Shown: in pieces, positions 51,823-61,441 of the stretch
Numbering within the stretch: position 1 is the stretch's first letter
How the letters are laid out: each line of letters begins with the position of its first letter
From: an uncultured Prevotellaceae bacterium
GTDB taxonomy: Bacteria > Bacteroidota > Bacteroidia > Bacteroidales > Bacteroidaceae
Reading direction: 5' to 3'
NCBI GenBank assembly: GCA_902780635.1
Contig: CACZGH010000017.1
Location: 1 to 64,000 of the forward strand
Length of the DNA: 64,000 nucleotides
The notes under the pieces: model-generated
What the model was told of the DNA's origin: nothing
Seen by the model: only the letters and a program-made list of their open reading frames with translations
Database searches by the model: none
Program-made: the position numbers and the translations under genes

Positions 51823-52704
51823 ATGGAACCCAAGAACAATGCAAACAAAAAGCTAAAGGCAGAATTTCTGGACTATGCGATGATCGTGATCGCCATGATG
51901 TCATACTGCATCGGGTGGGTCATCTTTCTCCTTCCCAATGACATCACGACAGGTGGTGTGCCTGGTATCTCATCCATCCTGTACTGGGGGTTGGGCATCC
52001 CTGTGCAAGTGTCCTATTTCATCATCAATGCCATCCTTCTGTTGGTGGCACTCCGTGTGCTGGGATGGCGTTTCTGCATGAAGACCATCTTCGCCGTCAT
52101 CCTGCTTACACTTTTCCTCTCCGCCATGACCAATGTGGGAAAAGAGATTCACCTGTTGGCCGACGAGCCCTTCATGGCCAGTATCATCGGCGCTATCTTC
52201 TGCGGTTCAGGGGTCGGTTTAGGCTTAGCTTTCAACGGCAGCACCGGCGGCACCGACATCGTTGCCGCCATTGTCAACAAATACCATGACATCTCTCTTG
52301 GCAAAGTCATCCTTCTTTGCGATATCATTATCATCACATCATCGTATCTTGTCTTTCATGACTGGGAAAAAGTGATCTACGGTTATGTGGTGCTGTGTGT
52401 CACGGCTTTCTGTATCGACCAAGTGGTCAACTCAAGGAGGAGTTCCGTGCAGTTTTTTATCATCTCAAATCATTATGAGGAGATTGCGAGGCGCATCAAC
52501 CAGGAGCCCCATCGCGGTGTGACAGTACTCAATGCCCAAGGTTTTTACTCAGGGAATGATGTGAAAATGCTGTTTGTGCTCGCCAAGAAACGTCAGTCTG
52601 TGCAGATCTTCCACATTATCAATGAGGTGGACCCCCATGCCTTTGTCAGCCAAAGCCGTGTGATTGGTGTCTATGGCGAGGGCTTTGACCACTTTAAGTT
52701 TTGA
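51823..52704 (+). CDS. YitT family membrane protein
   Basis: This 293-residue protein has about five to six transmembrane segments of the YitT/DUF161 type (PNDITTGGVPGISSILYWG, GIGLAFNGSTGGTDI-like repeats). A C-terminal DUF2179 cytoplasmic domain follows (FFIISNHYEEIARRINQEPHR...). Transport is suspected for the family but the substrate is unknown. It follows murF-alr by 12 bp and is probably cotranscribed with it. Confidence 0.9.
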   Translation: MEPKNNANKKLKAEFLDYAMIVIAMMSYCIGWVIFLLPNDITTGGVPGISSILYWGLGIPVQVSYFIINAILLLVALRVLGWRFCMKTIFAVILLTLFLSAMTNVGKEIHLLADEPFMASIIGAIFCGSGVGLGLAFNGSTGGTDIVAAIVNKYHDISLGKVILLCDIIIITSSYLVFHDWEKVIYGYVVLCVTAFCIDQVVNSRRSSVQFFIISNHYEEIARRINQEPHRGVTVLNAQGFYSGNDVKMLFVLAKKRQSVQIFHIINEVDPHAFVSQSRVIGVYGEGFDHFKF

Positions 52705-52724
52705 CATGATGTCGTCGTTATACC

Positions 52725-53624
52725 TTATGATTTCTTCTTTTCTGGTGTGATGGTGACGATGTATGCACCGAGGAGGACGAGGATGGCAGCCACGGGCTTA
52801 TCCCAAGTGAGGTGGTCTTGCCCAATGGCGATAGCCACCAGTGAGGCCACAACCGGCTGTATGTTGGTATAGATGCTGACCGTGGTGGCTCTCAAGAATT
52901 TCATAGCGTAAGGGATGAGGAAATATCCGAGTCCAGTGGCAAAAAGCACGATAAACGCCATCTCCAGCACCCCACTCCATCCCCACTCGGCGGAATAAAG
53001 TCTCTGCTGCGGTTCCATCAGTGCGATGGGCAACATGACAACGGCGGAGATCAAGAAGAAATACTTCATCTGTGTGACAGCAGAGTATTTGGCTGAGACC
53101 TTACGGGTGATAATCAGATAGACAGCCCAGGTAAGCACGCTCAATACGGCGAGTGTGATGCCTAACAGGTCATCAGACCCAGCCCCGCTAGTCCAAGAAA
53201 AATAAAGCATCAACAAGGCGCCACCGATACCCATCACCACACCCACGATTTTCAGTCCTGAAATGCGCTCTTTCAAGAAGATGGCAGCAAGTATCATCAC
53301 AGCGATAGGAGTCAATGCAGCCACCAAAGAGAAATAGACTGGTGTGGTGAACTTCAATGCCTCAGCGGTCAGTGTCTGTGAGATGACAAAACCGAGCAGG
53401 CCGCCGAGTAGCAGCACCACCATATCTTTTTTCTCAACATGCTCTTTCGGCATAAATGCAGCCACCACCCAGAAAATGAGGGCAGCGAAGACACAACGCG
53501 ATGCCATATATCCGATGGGAGTCACCCAATCGTCCAACAATGCTTTTGTGACAGGCACACCCAATCCGAAAATCACGTTTGCCATTAAGATGGCGATATG
53601 TCCTTTTGTTTTGTCGAAAGCCAT
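52725..53624 (-). CDS. DMT-superfamily EamA transporter
   Basis: This 299-residue protein has ten hydrophobic segments forming two EamA repeats of about 140 residues each. It opens with the typical HIAILMANVIFGLGVPVTKA; the second repeat is preceded by a short loop. Proteins of this family export amino acids, metabolites or nucleotides; the substrate cannot be predicted. It is convergent with yitT and lies 30 bp downstream of the CDF gene on the same strand. Confidence 0.9.
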   Translation of the reverse strand: MAFDKTKGHIAILMANVIFGLGVPVTKALLDDWVTPIGYMASRCVFAALIFWVVAAFMPKEHVEKKDMVVLLLGGLLGFVISQTLTAEALKFTTPVYFSLVAALTPIAVMILAAIFLKERISGLKIVGVVMGIGGALLMLYFSWTSGAGSDDLLGITLAVLSVLTWAVYLIITRKVSAKYSAVTQMKYFFLISAVVMLPIALMEPQQRLYSAEWGWSGVLEMAFIVLFATGLGYFLIPYAMKFLRATTVSIYTNIQPVVASLVAIAIGQDHLTWDKPVAAILVLLGAYIVTITPEKKKS

Positions 53625-53654
53625 TTTTAGGGAATTAGAAATTAGTTGTGGTGA

Positions 53655-54566
53655 TTAGGAATTAGGATTGGGGGCTTTTACTGGCTCTACGTGGATGCCA
53701 ATATGGGTAGAGAGACCGAAACGCTCTCTCAACCGATCCTCGATATGGCAGACATGCTCATGAGCCACACTGACGGTTTGCTCTCCAGGCACTCTGACAT
53801 GCATTTCGATGGCAATGTCTTTGCCGATGCGGCGGGTCATGATGTGATGAACATCGCTGACCTCTTCCTCTTCAGCTGCAATACTTGCGATTTCCGCCTC
53901 CACGTCATCAGAAAGGCTCTTCTCAAGGAGTTCGTTCATGGAAGCCACGATCAGCTGATAGGCCACTCTCAATATGAAGAAACTCACGATGATGGCGGTG
54001 ATAGGGTCTAGAACCCGCCACTTGGCTCCAAGAAACATTGCTCCTGCGATACCAATCGTAGTGCCGATAGAGGAAAGAGCGTCGGTGCGGTGATGCCAAG
54101 CGTTGGCGGCCACAGCCTGGCTGCCGGTCTTGCGAGCTTTGGCTATTGTGAAACGATAAGCCCATTCTTTCAGGATGATGCTCACGATAGCAGCAAACAA
54201 GGCGATATATCCTGGGCTTTCCAAGATTTGTCCTCTGATTCCCTGAATAGTCTCCAGCACACCATTGTAGCAAACCATGACGCCTACAGCCAGCAGCATC
54301 AGCCCCACGATGGCCGTGGCAAGTGTCTCATATTTTCCATGTCCATAGTCATGGTCGGCGTCCTTAGGTTTATTGCCCCAGTGCACAAAAAGCATCACTA
54401 TCACATCAGTGATGAGGTCAGAGAGTGAATGCACTGCGTCTGCCACCATGGCGGCAGAATTGCCTAAAATGCCAGCTATGAATTTAAACGTCATCAGCAG
54501 CACATTGATCACGCTGCCTCGAAGCGTCACCTTATATATATCTTTCGTGCGTGTTATCTCATCCAT
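53655..54566 (-). CDS. Cation diffusion facilitator family transporter
   Basis: This 303-residue protein (from ATG 54566) has six transmembrane segments. Metal-site motifs are visible: ADAVHSLSDLITD in the second helix, HDYGHGKYE in the following loop and HHRTDALSS in the fifth helix. A C-terminal cytoplasmic domain contains EVSDVHHIMTRRIGKD and HEHVCHIED. It should exchange Zn, Fe or Mn for protons. The upstream ATG at 54590 is rejected because the -7 box is at 54592-54599. Confidence 0.92.
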   Translation of the reverse strand: MDEITRTKDIYKVTLRGSVINVLLMTFKFIAGILGNSAAMVADAVHSLSDLITDVIVMLFVHWGNKPKDADHDYGHGKYETLATAIVGLMLLAVGVMVCYNGVLETIQGIRGQILESPGYIALFAAIVSIILKEWAYRFTIAKARKTGSQAVAANAWHHRTDALSSIGTTIGIAGAMFLGAKWRVLDPITAIIVSFFILRVAYQLIVASMNELLEKSLSDDVEAEIASIAAEEEEVSDVHHIMTRRIGKDIAIEMHVRVPGEQTVSVAHEHVCHIEDRLRERFGLSTHIGIHVEPVKAPNPNS

Positions 54567-54591
54567 AATGCAAAGTGTGATTTTATTCATG

Positions 54592-54599
54592 CAAAGTTA
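54592..54599 (-). promoter_or_regulatory. -7 promoter element for the CDF gene
   Basis: Minus strand TAACTTTG lies 25 bp before ATG 54566. Confidence 0.65.
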
Positions 54600-54652
54600 A
54601 AGATATTTTGCCGATTCCACAACTTTTTTTTGTCATTTATCTATTTTCTTTA

Positions 54653-54660
54653 TAATTTTG
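54653..54660 (+). promoter_or_regulatory. -7 promoter element for the FKBP gene
   Basis: TAATTTTG lies 82 bp before ATG 54743. Confidence 0.6.
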
Positions 54661-54742
54661 CAGTCTACGAGCGAGAGGTGGTACATCAGGCAGCTCCTTG
54701 AACATCGAACCTCAAAAAAAGCTCATCCAACAATCAAGCAAA

Positions 54743-55819
54743 ATGAAACAGAAATCTACGGCTCAGAATGTCCGGCCTGCAGTGAGGCCGGCCGCAACCA
54801 GAAAAAAAAGTCAAAAACGTAAGCCTTTGCTCATCATCCTTTTGGTGATAGGCTGTGCTGCGTTGGGCTATTTGGCATTCATGCTCTTCGGCAACAACTA
54901 CAAGAGCAATGCCATGAAAGCGAAGGTCAATGCCATTGTAGCAGCAAGGCTCGCCAACATCATGTTGAGCGACTATCAGACCAACTGGGTGCGAGTGGAA
55001 GTGGAAAAGCTGGCCATGAACGACAAGGGTGAGTGGGTGTCGACATCGGATGCAAAACAAGCGATTGCCTGGCGCCAACAATACTTCAAAGAAAAAGGCG
55101 CCGAACAAGTGCTCGACCAACTGTGGGGAGACCTTCAGGACGAGGTGGGCAGCATGAGTCTGACACCCGCCAAATACAGAGACACTCAGACATCGTTTAA
55201 GTCACTGCTGGAGGATATGTCTGAATTGGTGCAACTCACCAAGAACCCAGGCGACTCACTGCTGGCTATGAGTGCGCGGTTGGTAGAGCTCAACAATCGC
55301 ATCGACAGTGACTTGGAAGCCTCGGACTTCAATTTCTGGATTACTTTCGATGACATCAAATTGAAAACCGACGAAGTGGCTACGCTCATCACAGACAAAG
55401 ACTTGGCGGAGCAGATCGGCAAAGAGCGTGACAAAAGACAAAACAGCGCTGTCAACGCCATGAAATACCGCCAGATGGGATTTGTTGAACTGAAAAAAGG
55501 CAAAGGTGTGCTTTATCGTGAACTCGTAAAAGGAAAAGGTCCCAAACCCAAAGATGACACCAAAGTGAGACTGAACTACGAAGGGAAACTTATGGATGGC
55601 ACTGTGTTTGACAGTTCATACAAAAGAGGTGATGCTGTAACCATGCGTCCAAGTCAGACTGTACCTGGTTTCTGGCATTCGCTCATCAATATGCCTGTAG
55701 GTTCGAAATGGGAGATTTTCATCCCTTATTCCGAGGCTTATGGAGACCGTGCAGCTGGAGCCGTCAAGCCCTATTCCGATTTGGAATTCACTATTGAAGT
55801 ACTTGGGATAGAAGAATAA
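54743..55819 (+). CDS. FKBP-type peptidyl-prolyl isomerase, membrane-anchored
   Basis: This 358-residue protein (from ATG 54743; a TTG frame from 54698 is less likely) has a basic N terminus, a single membrane anchor (PLLIILLVIGCAALGYLAFM) and a long helical segment. The FKBP domain covers the last 95 or so residues (VRLNYEGKLMDGTVFDSSYK, IPYSEAYGDRAAG, LEFTIEVLGIEE). It should catalyse proline isomerisation of exported proteins at the periplasmic face. Confidence 0.92.
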   Translation: MKQKSTAQNVRPAVRPAATRKKSQKRKPLLIILLVIGCAALGYLAFMLFGNNYKSNAMKAKVNAIVAARLANIMLSDYQTNWVRVEVEKLAMNDKGEWVSTSDAKQAIAWRQQYFKEKGAEQVLDQLWGDLQDEVGSMSLTPAKYRDTQTSFKSLLEDMSELVQLTKNPGDSLLAMSARLVELNNRIDSDLEASDFNFWITFDDIKLKTDEVATLITDKDLAEQIGKERDKRQNSAVNAMKYRQMGFVELKKGKGVLYRELVKGKGPKPKDDTKVRLNYEGKLMDGTVFDSSYKRGDAVTMRPSQTVPGFWHSLINMPVGSKWEIFIPYSEAYGDRAAGAVKPYSDLEFTIEVLGIEE

Positions 55820-55959
55820 TCGATTTTTTGAATAAAAATCTCACGCTCTGAAAAGCAAAAATATTTTGCTTTTCTCTCGCTTAAACGATTTTTTCACTAT
55901 CTCTGACCTGAAGGTCCAAGATAGGATACACCTCAGAAATGAAAATAAATTAATTTTAT

Positions 55960-55990
55960 TTTGCATTTCATTCGGTTTTCACTATCTTTG
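55960..55990 (+). promoter_or_regulatory. Complete -33/-7 promoter of the outer-membrane protein gene
   Basis: TTTG at 55960-55963, a 19-bp spacer and TATCTTTG at 55983-55990 precede ATG 56009 by 18 bp. Confidence 0.75.
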
Positions 55991-56008
55991 CAGGCAAATT
56001 TGTTCGTT

Positions 56009-56692
56009 ATGAAAAAAATACTATTATCCATGATGCTGGCACTGGCCAGTCTGACCACTTCTTATGGACAGATATGGCAGCAGTCAAGCCTGTGGCATGA
56101 TCCTTTTGACATTTACGCCGGCCCTACACTAGGAGGCATCGCGTCCAACCTGACAGAATATGATGGTAAGACGATGGTCAGCCCCTACATCGGCGGTTTT
56201 ATCCAGACGTATTTCAACAATCATTTCGGCATGAGTCTTGAGTTTGCCTACACCCGACAGGGTACGCGTGATGCCTGGGCCAACTTCCTCAGTGACGAAG
56301 ACCTGGCCGTTTATGATGCCGAAGGCAACAAAGTGGGCAGCCGTGCTCGTGGTCCTTACGAATACCGTCTAGACTATATCAATACGATATACAAGGTGCG
56401 CTATTATCCCATCCGCTATTTCAATGTTTTTGCCGGCGTGATGGCTGGTGTACATTTCAATGCCAAGTGTGAGCTTGATGACAAGTCTACCGATATCATT
56501 GACCAGATCCACAAGCGTTCCGCCCATGTGATTGGCGGTGTGGGTTATGAGTTGAACAACCTGCAGTTTGAAGCTTATTATGGTTTCCCACTTAACAAAC
56601 TGGCAAAAACCAAGAAAGGTCGTCAGGCCTTGGGCAGCGCCAAAGAGCATATCATCCTTCTTACAATAGGATATCGCATCAAGATTTATTAA
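56009..56692 (+). CDS. Outer-membrane beta-barrel protein (porin-like family)
   Basis: This 227-residue protein (from ATG 56009; the longer frame starts upstream of the promoter) has a signal peptide (KKILLSMMLALASLTTSYGQ). Its amphipathic strands with alternating aromatics (FGMSLEFAYTRQGTR, YINTIYKVRYYPIRYFNVF) end at a strand closing in YRIKIY, fitting an eight-stranded barrel of the PorT/OMP_b-brl_2 group. The function is unknown. A double hairpin terminator follows. Confidence 0.85.
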   Translation: MKKILLSMMLALASLTTSYGQIWQQSSLWHDPFDIYAGPTLGGIASNLTEYDGKTMVSPYIGGFIQTYFNNHFGMSLEFAYTRQGTRDAWANFLSDEDLAVYDAEGNKVGSRARGPYEYRLDYINTIYKVRYYPIRYFNVFAGVMAGVHFNAKCELDDKSTDIIDQIHKRSAHVIGGVGYELNNLQFEAYYGFPLNKLAKTKKGRQALGSAKEHIILLTIGYRIKIY

Positions 56693-56700
56693 ATCAAAAA

Positions 56701-56720
56701 AGTTTCGGGTTTCCGAAACT
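56701..56720 (+). terminator. First hairpin after the outer-membrane protein gene
   Basis: AGTTTCGG and CCGAAACT form an 8-bp stem 8 bp after the stop, preceded by A6 on the plus strand. Confidence 0.5.
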
Positions 56721-56745
56721 TATAAGGAATAATGATTTAAAATGT

Positions 56746-56773
56746 GATGGCTTCACTCCTTCGTGAAGCCATC
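56746..56773. terminator. Bidirectional terminator
   Basis: GATGGCTTCAC and GTGAAGCCATC form a perfect 11-bp stem followed by attttgttta. It separates two convergent genes. Confidence 0.8.
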
Positions 56774-56823
56774 ATTTTGTTTATTTCATATCCTTTAAAA
56801 CATCCACTTGGTGCCAGAATCTG

Positions 56824-57948
56824 TCACTTGAGGAATTCTCTGATGCGCTCCAGTGGTATACCGAAATTGAAGTTGTCGCTTCCGGCGAGTTTAGCGAAGT
56901 TGACAGCCACGACATTACCATCGGTGTCTATCACCGGACTACCGCTTGAACCTTGCACGGTGGGGATGCTATAAAGCACCCTGTCGCCGTCGGGCGTCTG
57001 TGTCACCCTACCACTGGTCATCTGTGCGCTGATACCCTTTTGTGTGTTGGCAAGCATCAGTCCTGCATTGTAACCGATCATATAAAGTTGTTGGTCGATT
57101 TTGATTTTAGCCTCCTTGTCCTTACCGTTGAAATAGTCATCATTTCCGTCACCAGCGAATTTGAAAACATAAGCGCCCTTAGGTGTTTTCTTGCTTGCCA
57201 ACTGGAGCAGCGCCAGGTCAGTGCCTTCCTTCTCCGAGATTTTGAGGATATTACATGCGTTTTTGACTAAGAAATCAGAGGGACCGCTCACCTTCTCACC
57301 GTCATAAGAAATGCCTATATTGCATACCGTACTCACTTTGACATTGCTCATATTGGTGTTTTGCAGTTCACGCGCCGTCCGTGATACCTGGTCGTACATC
57401 GCTTTGAGTTTGCGCTGCTGACTGACGATTTGGGCAATTTTTTCCTCATCCCCATCGATGATGTTGCCAAAGAAGTCATACTCCATGTATTGTGACTTCT
57501 GCGCCTCAAGCATGTTGTATTTAGACATGATCTGTCGTGCGGTCATCGCACATTGCATCAGAGTGGATCTGACGATACTTGCCAGATTGGCACTCAACTG
57601 CTGTGCATTGATCTCTGTAGCCGCCACATGTCGGTTGGTGACGAATTTCCCGTCTTTACTGACAAAAAAGCCGGTGCCAGAAATCATGGAGGCGTTACGT
57701 CTAGCTTCTGCCTCGTCGGTGGTGAATCCGATCATGTTGCCATTCTCGTCCATGCCAGCGAAGAACAAATGATACCCTCCCGGCATTTGTATCTGATAAT
57801 AAAATTTGTTGAGCACCAGCACCACACCACTTTTCTGCTCTTCAAAAATTTCGTCAGCAGACTTCTTCCCACATGACATGACGACAAAAGCCACCATGAG
57901 CAGCCATATCCATTTAGTTTGTGTTTTCATCATTTCCATTCTTTTCAT
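56824..57948 (-). CDS. Trypsin-like serine protease lipoprotein
   Basis: This 374-residue protein has a lipoprotein signal (WLLMVAFVVMSCGKK). A trypsin-like domain has the histidine in VTNRHVAATE, the aspartate in GTDLALLQL and the serine in VQGSSGSPVID, forming a complete triad. An insertion of about 110 residues lies between His and Asp and is partly helical, so it is not a DegP-type protease with a standard spacing; no PDZ domain is seen. The promoter is the -7 box at 57974-57981. Confidence 0.85.
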   Translation of the reverse strand: MKRMEMMKTQTKWIWLLMVAFVVMSCGKKSADEIFEEQKSGVVLVLNKFYYQIQMPGGYHLFFAGMDENGNMIGFTTDEAEARRNASMISGTGFFVSKDGKFVTNRHVAATEINAQQLSANLASIVRSTLMQCAMTARQIMSKYNMLEAQKSQYMEYDFFGNIIDGDEEKIAQIVSQQRKLKAMYDQVSRTARELQNTNMSNVKVSTVCNIGISYDGEKVSGPSDFLVKNACNILKISEKEGTDLALLQLASKKTPKGAYVFKFAGDGNDDYFNGKDKEAKIKIDQQLYMIGYNAGLMLANTQKGISAQMTSGRVTQTPDGDRVLYSIPTVQGSSGSPVIDTDGNVVAVNFAKLAGSDNFNFGIPLERIREFLK

Positions 57949-57973
57949 GTTTCAATATGTCAGAAAAACGCTG

Positions 57974-57981
57974 CAAATTTA
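57974..57981 (-). promoter_or_regulatory. -7 promoter element for the protease gene
   Basis: Minus strand TAAATTTG lies 25 bp before the start. Confidence 0.6.
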
Positions 57982-58130
57982 CGTCTTTGTCTGGAGAAAT
58001 GAAAGTTTTTTGAATAAATTTTGCACAGATTGACAGTATGCAACAAAAAGTATCAAAAAAAAATCTTTCTGACACAATAATTGTGCAAACTTGTAAGTTT
58101 TTCTAAAAGAAACGAAAAAACAGGACGATT

Positions 58131-59987
58131 ATGTGTGGAATAGTAGGTTATATAGGTCAACGTGAGGCATACCCTATCCTCATCAACGGTTTGAAAAGAC
58201 TAGAATATCGTGGCTATGACTCTGCAGGCGTGGCCATCATCAACACCTCGGGGCAGTTGAATGTTTACAAAGAAAAGGGTAAAGTGCAAAACCTGGAAGA
58301 ATATGTGACATCTCACGACACCACGGGCAACATCGGCATCGCTCACACCCGCTGGGCCACCCATGGCGAGCCCTCGTCTGTCAATGCCCACCCCCATCTG
58401 TCAGAGAGTGGCCGTCTGGCTTTGGTGCATAACGGCATTATAGAAAACTACGCCAACATCAAGGAATACCTGACGAGTAAAGGCTTTCACTTCAAGAGCA
58501 GCACCGACACCGAGGTATTGGTGCAGTTGATAGAGTTTGTGCAGCAGCGTTTCCATCTCGACTTAGGCCTGGCTGTGCTGTATGCCCTTCGCCGTGTGGT
58601 AGGAGCCTACGCCATCGCCGTCCTCGACAAGGAGCACCCTGACGAACTGATTTGTGCCCGTAAGAGCAGTCCGCTGGTAGTGGGAATTGGCGATAACAAC
58701 GAAGAGTTTTTCTTAGCTTCCGATGCACTGCCCATTGTGGGTTACACCAAGCACATCGTCTATCTCAACGATGAAGAAGTGGCCGTGATTCGTCGTGGCG
58801 AGAAGATGACCGTGCGCAACTTAGCCAATTCCCAAGCCTTCGTTAGCCCCAATGTGCATGATGTGGATATCGATTTAGACAAGCTGGAAAAGGGAGGCTT
58901 TCCCCACTATATGCTGAAAGAGATCTTCGAGCAGCCCCGCTGCATCTCCGACTGCATGCGCGGTCGTCTGTTGCCTGCTGAACACAAGATTGTGCTGAGT
59001 GCCATCAATTTGCACAAAGAGCGTCTGCTGAGTGCGGGACGTTTCATCATCGTGGCATGCGGCACCTCATGGCATGCCGGTCTCATCGGCAAACAACTGA
59101 TAGAACAGTTCTGCAAAGTGCCTGTCGAGGTGGAGTACGCCAGTGAGTTCCGCTACCGCGACCCTGTCATTCTACCTTCAGATATCGTCATCGCCATCTC
59201 ACAAAGCGGTGAGACAGCCGACACGTTGGCCGCCTTCAATCTGGCCAAAGCCAACGGTGCGTTGTGTTTTGGCATCGTCAACGCTGTCGGTTCGAGCATC
59301 GCGAGAGCTTCCGACACCGGTGTCTATATCCATGTGGGTCCGGAGATTGGTGTGGCCTCTACCAAGGCCTTTACGGGTCAGGTGACCGTTCTCACCCTCT
59401 TTGCCTTGGCATTGGGCCATGAGCGAGGTGTTTTGCCTCAAGCCGTTTACGAAGAGAACATCGACGAGTTGGCTCGCATCCCCGGAAAGATAGAAAAAAT
59501 CCTGGCCCAGAATGACCAGATCAGAGACATTGCCCGCACCCTCACCTACGCTCGCAACACACTATATATGGGTCGTGGTATGAACTATCCCGTGGCCTTG
59601 GAAGGCGCCTTAAAGTTGAAGGAGATCAGTTATATCCACGCAGAGGGTTATCCTGCCGCAGAGATGAAGCATGGCCCCATAGCCCTGATAGACGAGAACA
59701 TGCCCGTGGTGTTTGTGGCTACCCACCACCAACTATACAAAAAAATCATCAGCAATATCCAGGAGGTGATTGCCCGCAACGGACGTATCATCTCCATTGT
59801 GACCGAGGGCGACCAAGAAGTCAAAAAGATGTCATCGTTTGTCATCGAGATACCAGAGACCATCGGCACGCTGGCTCCCCTGCTGTCCGTCATCCCTCTT
59901 CAGTTGATCGCCTACCATGTGGCTGTGGTCAAAGGGCTCAATGTGGACATGCCCCGCAACCTGGCCAAAAGTGTGACAGTGGAGTAA
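58131..59987 (+). CDS. glmS: Glutamine-fructose-6-phosphate aminotransferase (isomerizing)
   Basis: GlmS makes glucosamine-6-phosphate, the entry point to amino sugars for peptidoglycan and lipopolysaccharide. The 618-residue protein begins MCGIVGYIGQ with the nucleophilic Cys2 (after Met removal) of the glutaminase domain. Two SIS domains follow (CGTSWHAGL, ISQSGETADT), then the C-terminal LAKSVTVE. No glmS ribozyme was seen in the upstream region. An 18-bp inverted repeat immediately follows the gene. Confidence 0.97.
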   Translation: MCGIVGYIGQREAYPILINGLKRLEYRGYDSAGVAIINTSGQLNVYKEKGKVQNLEEYVTSHDTTGNIGIAHTRWATHGEPSSVNAHPHLSESGRLALVHNGIIENYANIKEYLTSKGFHFKSSTDTEVLVQLIEFVQQRFHLDLGLAVLYALRRVVGAYAIAVLDKEHPDELICARKSSPLVVGIGDNNEEFFLASDALPIVGYTKHIVYLNDEEVAVIRRGEKMTVRNLANSQAFVSPNVHDVDIDLDKLEKGGFPHYMLKEIFEQPRCISDCMRGRLLPAEHKIVLSAINLHKERLLSAGRFIIVACGTSWHAGLIGKQLIEQFCKVPVEVEYASEFRYRDPVILPSDIVIAISQSGETADTLAAFNLAKANGALCFGIVNAVGSSIARASDTGVYIHVGPEIGVASTKAFTGQVTVLTLFALALGHERGVLPQAVYEENIDELARIPGKIEKILAQNDQIRDIARTLTYARNTLYMGRGMNYPVALEGALKLKEISYIHAEGYPAAEMKHGPIALIDENMPVVFVATHHQLYKKIISNIQEVIARNGRIISIVTEGDQEVKKMSSFVIEIPETIGTLAPLLSVIPLQLIAYHVAVVKGLNVDMPRNLAKSVTVE

Positions 59988-59989
59988 GG

Positions 59990-60047
59990 TTCGCGGTTCG
60001 CTTTTCGCTGTGGCTAAAACCACCAACAACGAAAGGCGAACCGCGAA
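59990..60047. repeat. 18-bp inverted repeat, probable glmS terminator
   Basis: ttcgcggttcgcttttcg (59990-60007) and cgaaaggcgaaccgcgaa (60030-60047) pair at 17 of 18 positions. The loop itself contains a gtgg/ccac stem. The direct words ggttcgcggttcgc and taatagcaaatagcaa around it suggest a repeat element as well as a terminator. Confidence 0.65.
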
Positions 60048-60075
60048 TGGCTAATAGCAAATAGCAAAAAGCTAA

Positions 60076-61389
60076 CTACTTGCCTATACAGTGATACTCG
60101 AAGCCGTATTCCTCCAGTTCCTCACGGTCGTAGATATTGCGTCCGTCAATGACGAGGGCGTTTTTCATGGTTTTCTTCATAACACCCCAGCTGGGCAGAC
60201 GGAACTGTTTCCACTCTGTGAGCATCAACATGGCATCAGCGTCGAGCACTGCATCGTACATGTCTTTGGCATATTCTACCATATCGCCTATCCTGCGGCG
60301 GCACTCATCCATGGCTACGGGGTCGAACACCCTGACACGGCATCCTGCCTCAAGCAGCAACTGTATGGTAACCAACGAAGTGGCCTCGCGCATATCGTCT
60401 GTATCTGGTTTGAATGCGAGTCCCCAGACGGCGATGGTCTTTCCTTTGAGTTCACCTCTGAAGTAGCGTGAGAGTTTGTCAAAGACTACTCTCTTCTGTA
60501 GTTCGTTGACTTCCTCTACAGCTTTGAGCACATGCATCTCATAGCCTTTTTTCTCCGCAGTCTTAATCAGGGCTTTAACGTCCTTTGGGAAGCAACTGCC
60601 ACCATATCCACACCCCGGATAGAGGAATTTGCGCCCGATACGAGTGTCGGCACCAATACCCTGTCTCACCATCTCCACGTCGGCTCCCACCAGTTCGCAA
60701 AGATTGGCAATATCATTCATGAAACTGATACGTGTGGCCAGCATGGAGTTGGCAGCGTATTTGATCATCTCAGCAGAAGGAATATCAGTGAAAATGACGC
60801 GGAAATTGTTGAGCAGGAACGGACGGTACAGACGTGTCATCAATGAGCGTGCCCTGTCAGACTCTACGCCCACCACCACACGGTCGGGACTCATAAAGTC
60901 CTTGATGGCGGCTCCCTCCTTCAGGAACTCAGGGTTGGAAGCCACGTCGAAAGGAATATTCTCACCACGTTTCTGCAGTTCCTCCTGTATAACCTGCTTC
61001 ACTTTCTTGGCAGTGCCTACAGGCACAGTCGACTTAGTCACCAGCACAGTATAACGTTTGATGCTCTGTCCAAATTCCTTTGCCACATTGAGCACATATT
61101 TCAGGTCAGCGGAACCATCCTCATCTGGAGGCGTACCAACAGCACTGAATACGAGCGCCACATCGTCGATAACTGATTTGAGATCGGTGGTAAATTTCAG
61201 TCTTCCTGCATCAGCGTTTCTTTTCACCATGGAATCAAGTCCTGGCTCATAGATAGGTATACGGCCTTCCAAAAGACTGTTGATTTTGTTTTGATCGATA
61301 TCCACACATGTCACATGCACACCCATCTCGGCGAAGCATGCTCCACTGACCAGGCCCACATAGCCTGTGCCAACTACTGCTACATTCAT
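60076..61389 (-). CDS. ugd: UDP-glucose 6-dehydrogenase
   Basis: This 437-residue enzyme oxidises UDP-glucose to UDP-glucuronate with two NAD. It begins with the Rossmann motif VVGTGYVGLVSGACFAEMG. The catalytic cysteine is in GYGGSCFPKD, and the C-terminal NAD-half motif is AVWGLAFKPDTDDMREA. Product use in capsule or exopolysaccharide is inferred. It lies 52 bp downstream of rfbC on the same strand. Confidence 0.95.
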   Translation of the reverse strand: MNVAVVGTGYVGLVSGACFAEMGVHVTCVDIDQNKINSLLEGRIPIYEPGLDSMVKRNADAGRLKFTTDLKSVIDDVALVFSAVGTPPDEDGSADLKYVLNVAKEFGQSIKRYTVLVTKSTVPVGTAKKVKQVIQEELQKRGENIPFDVASNPEFLKEGAAIKDFMSPDRVVVGVESDRARSLMTRLYRPFLLNNFRVIFTDIPSAEMIKYAANSMLATRISFMNDIANLCELVGADVEMVRQGIGADTRIGRKFLYPGCGYGGSCFPKDVKALIKTAEKKGYEMHVLKAVEEVNELQKRVVFDKLSRYFRGELKGKTIAVWGLAFKPDTDDMREATSLVTIQLLLEAGCRVRVFDPVAMDECRRRIGDMVEYAKDMYDAVLDADAMLMLTEWKQFRLPSWGVMKKTMKNALVIDGRNIYDREELEEYGFEYHCIGK

Positions 61390-61441
61390 TTGTTGCTAAA
61401 AATAGTTTCTATTAATATTTGGTTGTCAATCTCTTAATAAA

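Noticed and set aside
58000-58130. glmS ribozyme upstream of glmS
   Set aside because: The leader is short and AT-rich with no recognisable ribozyme core.
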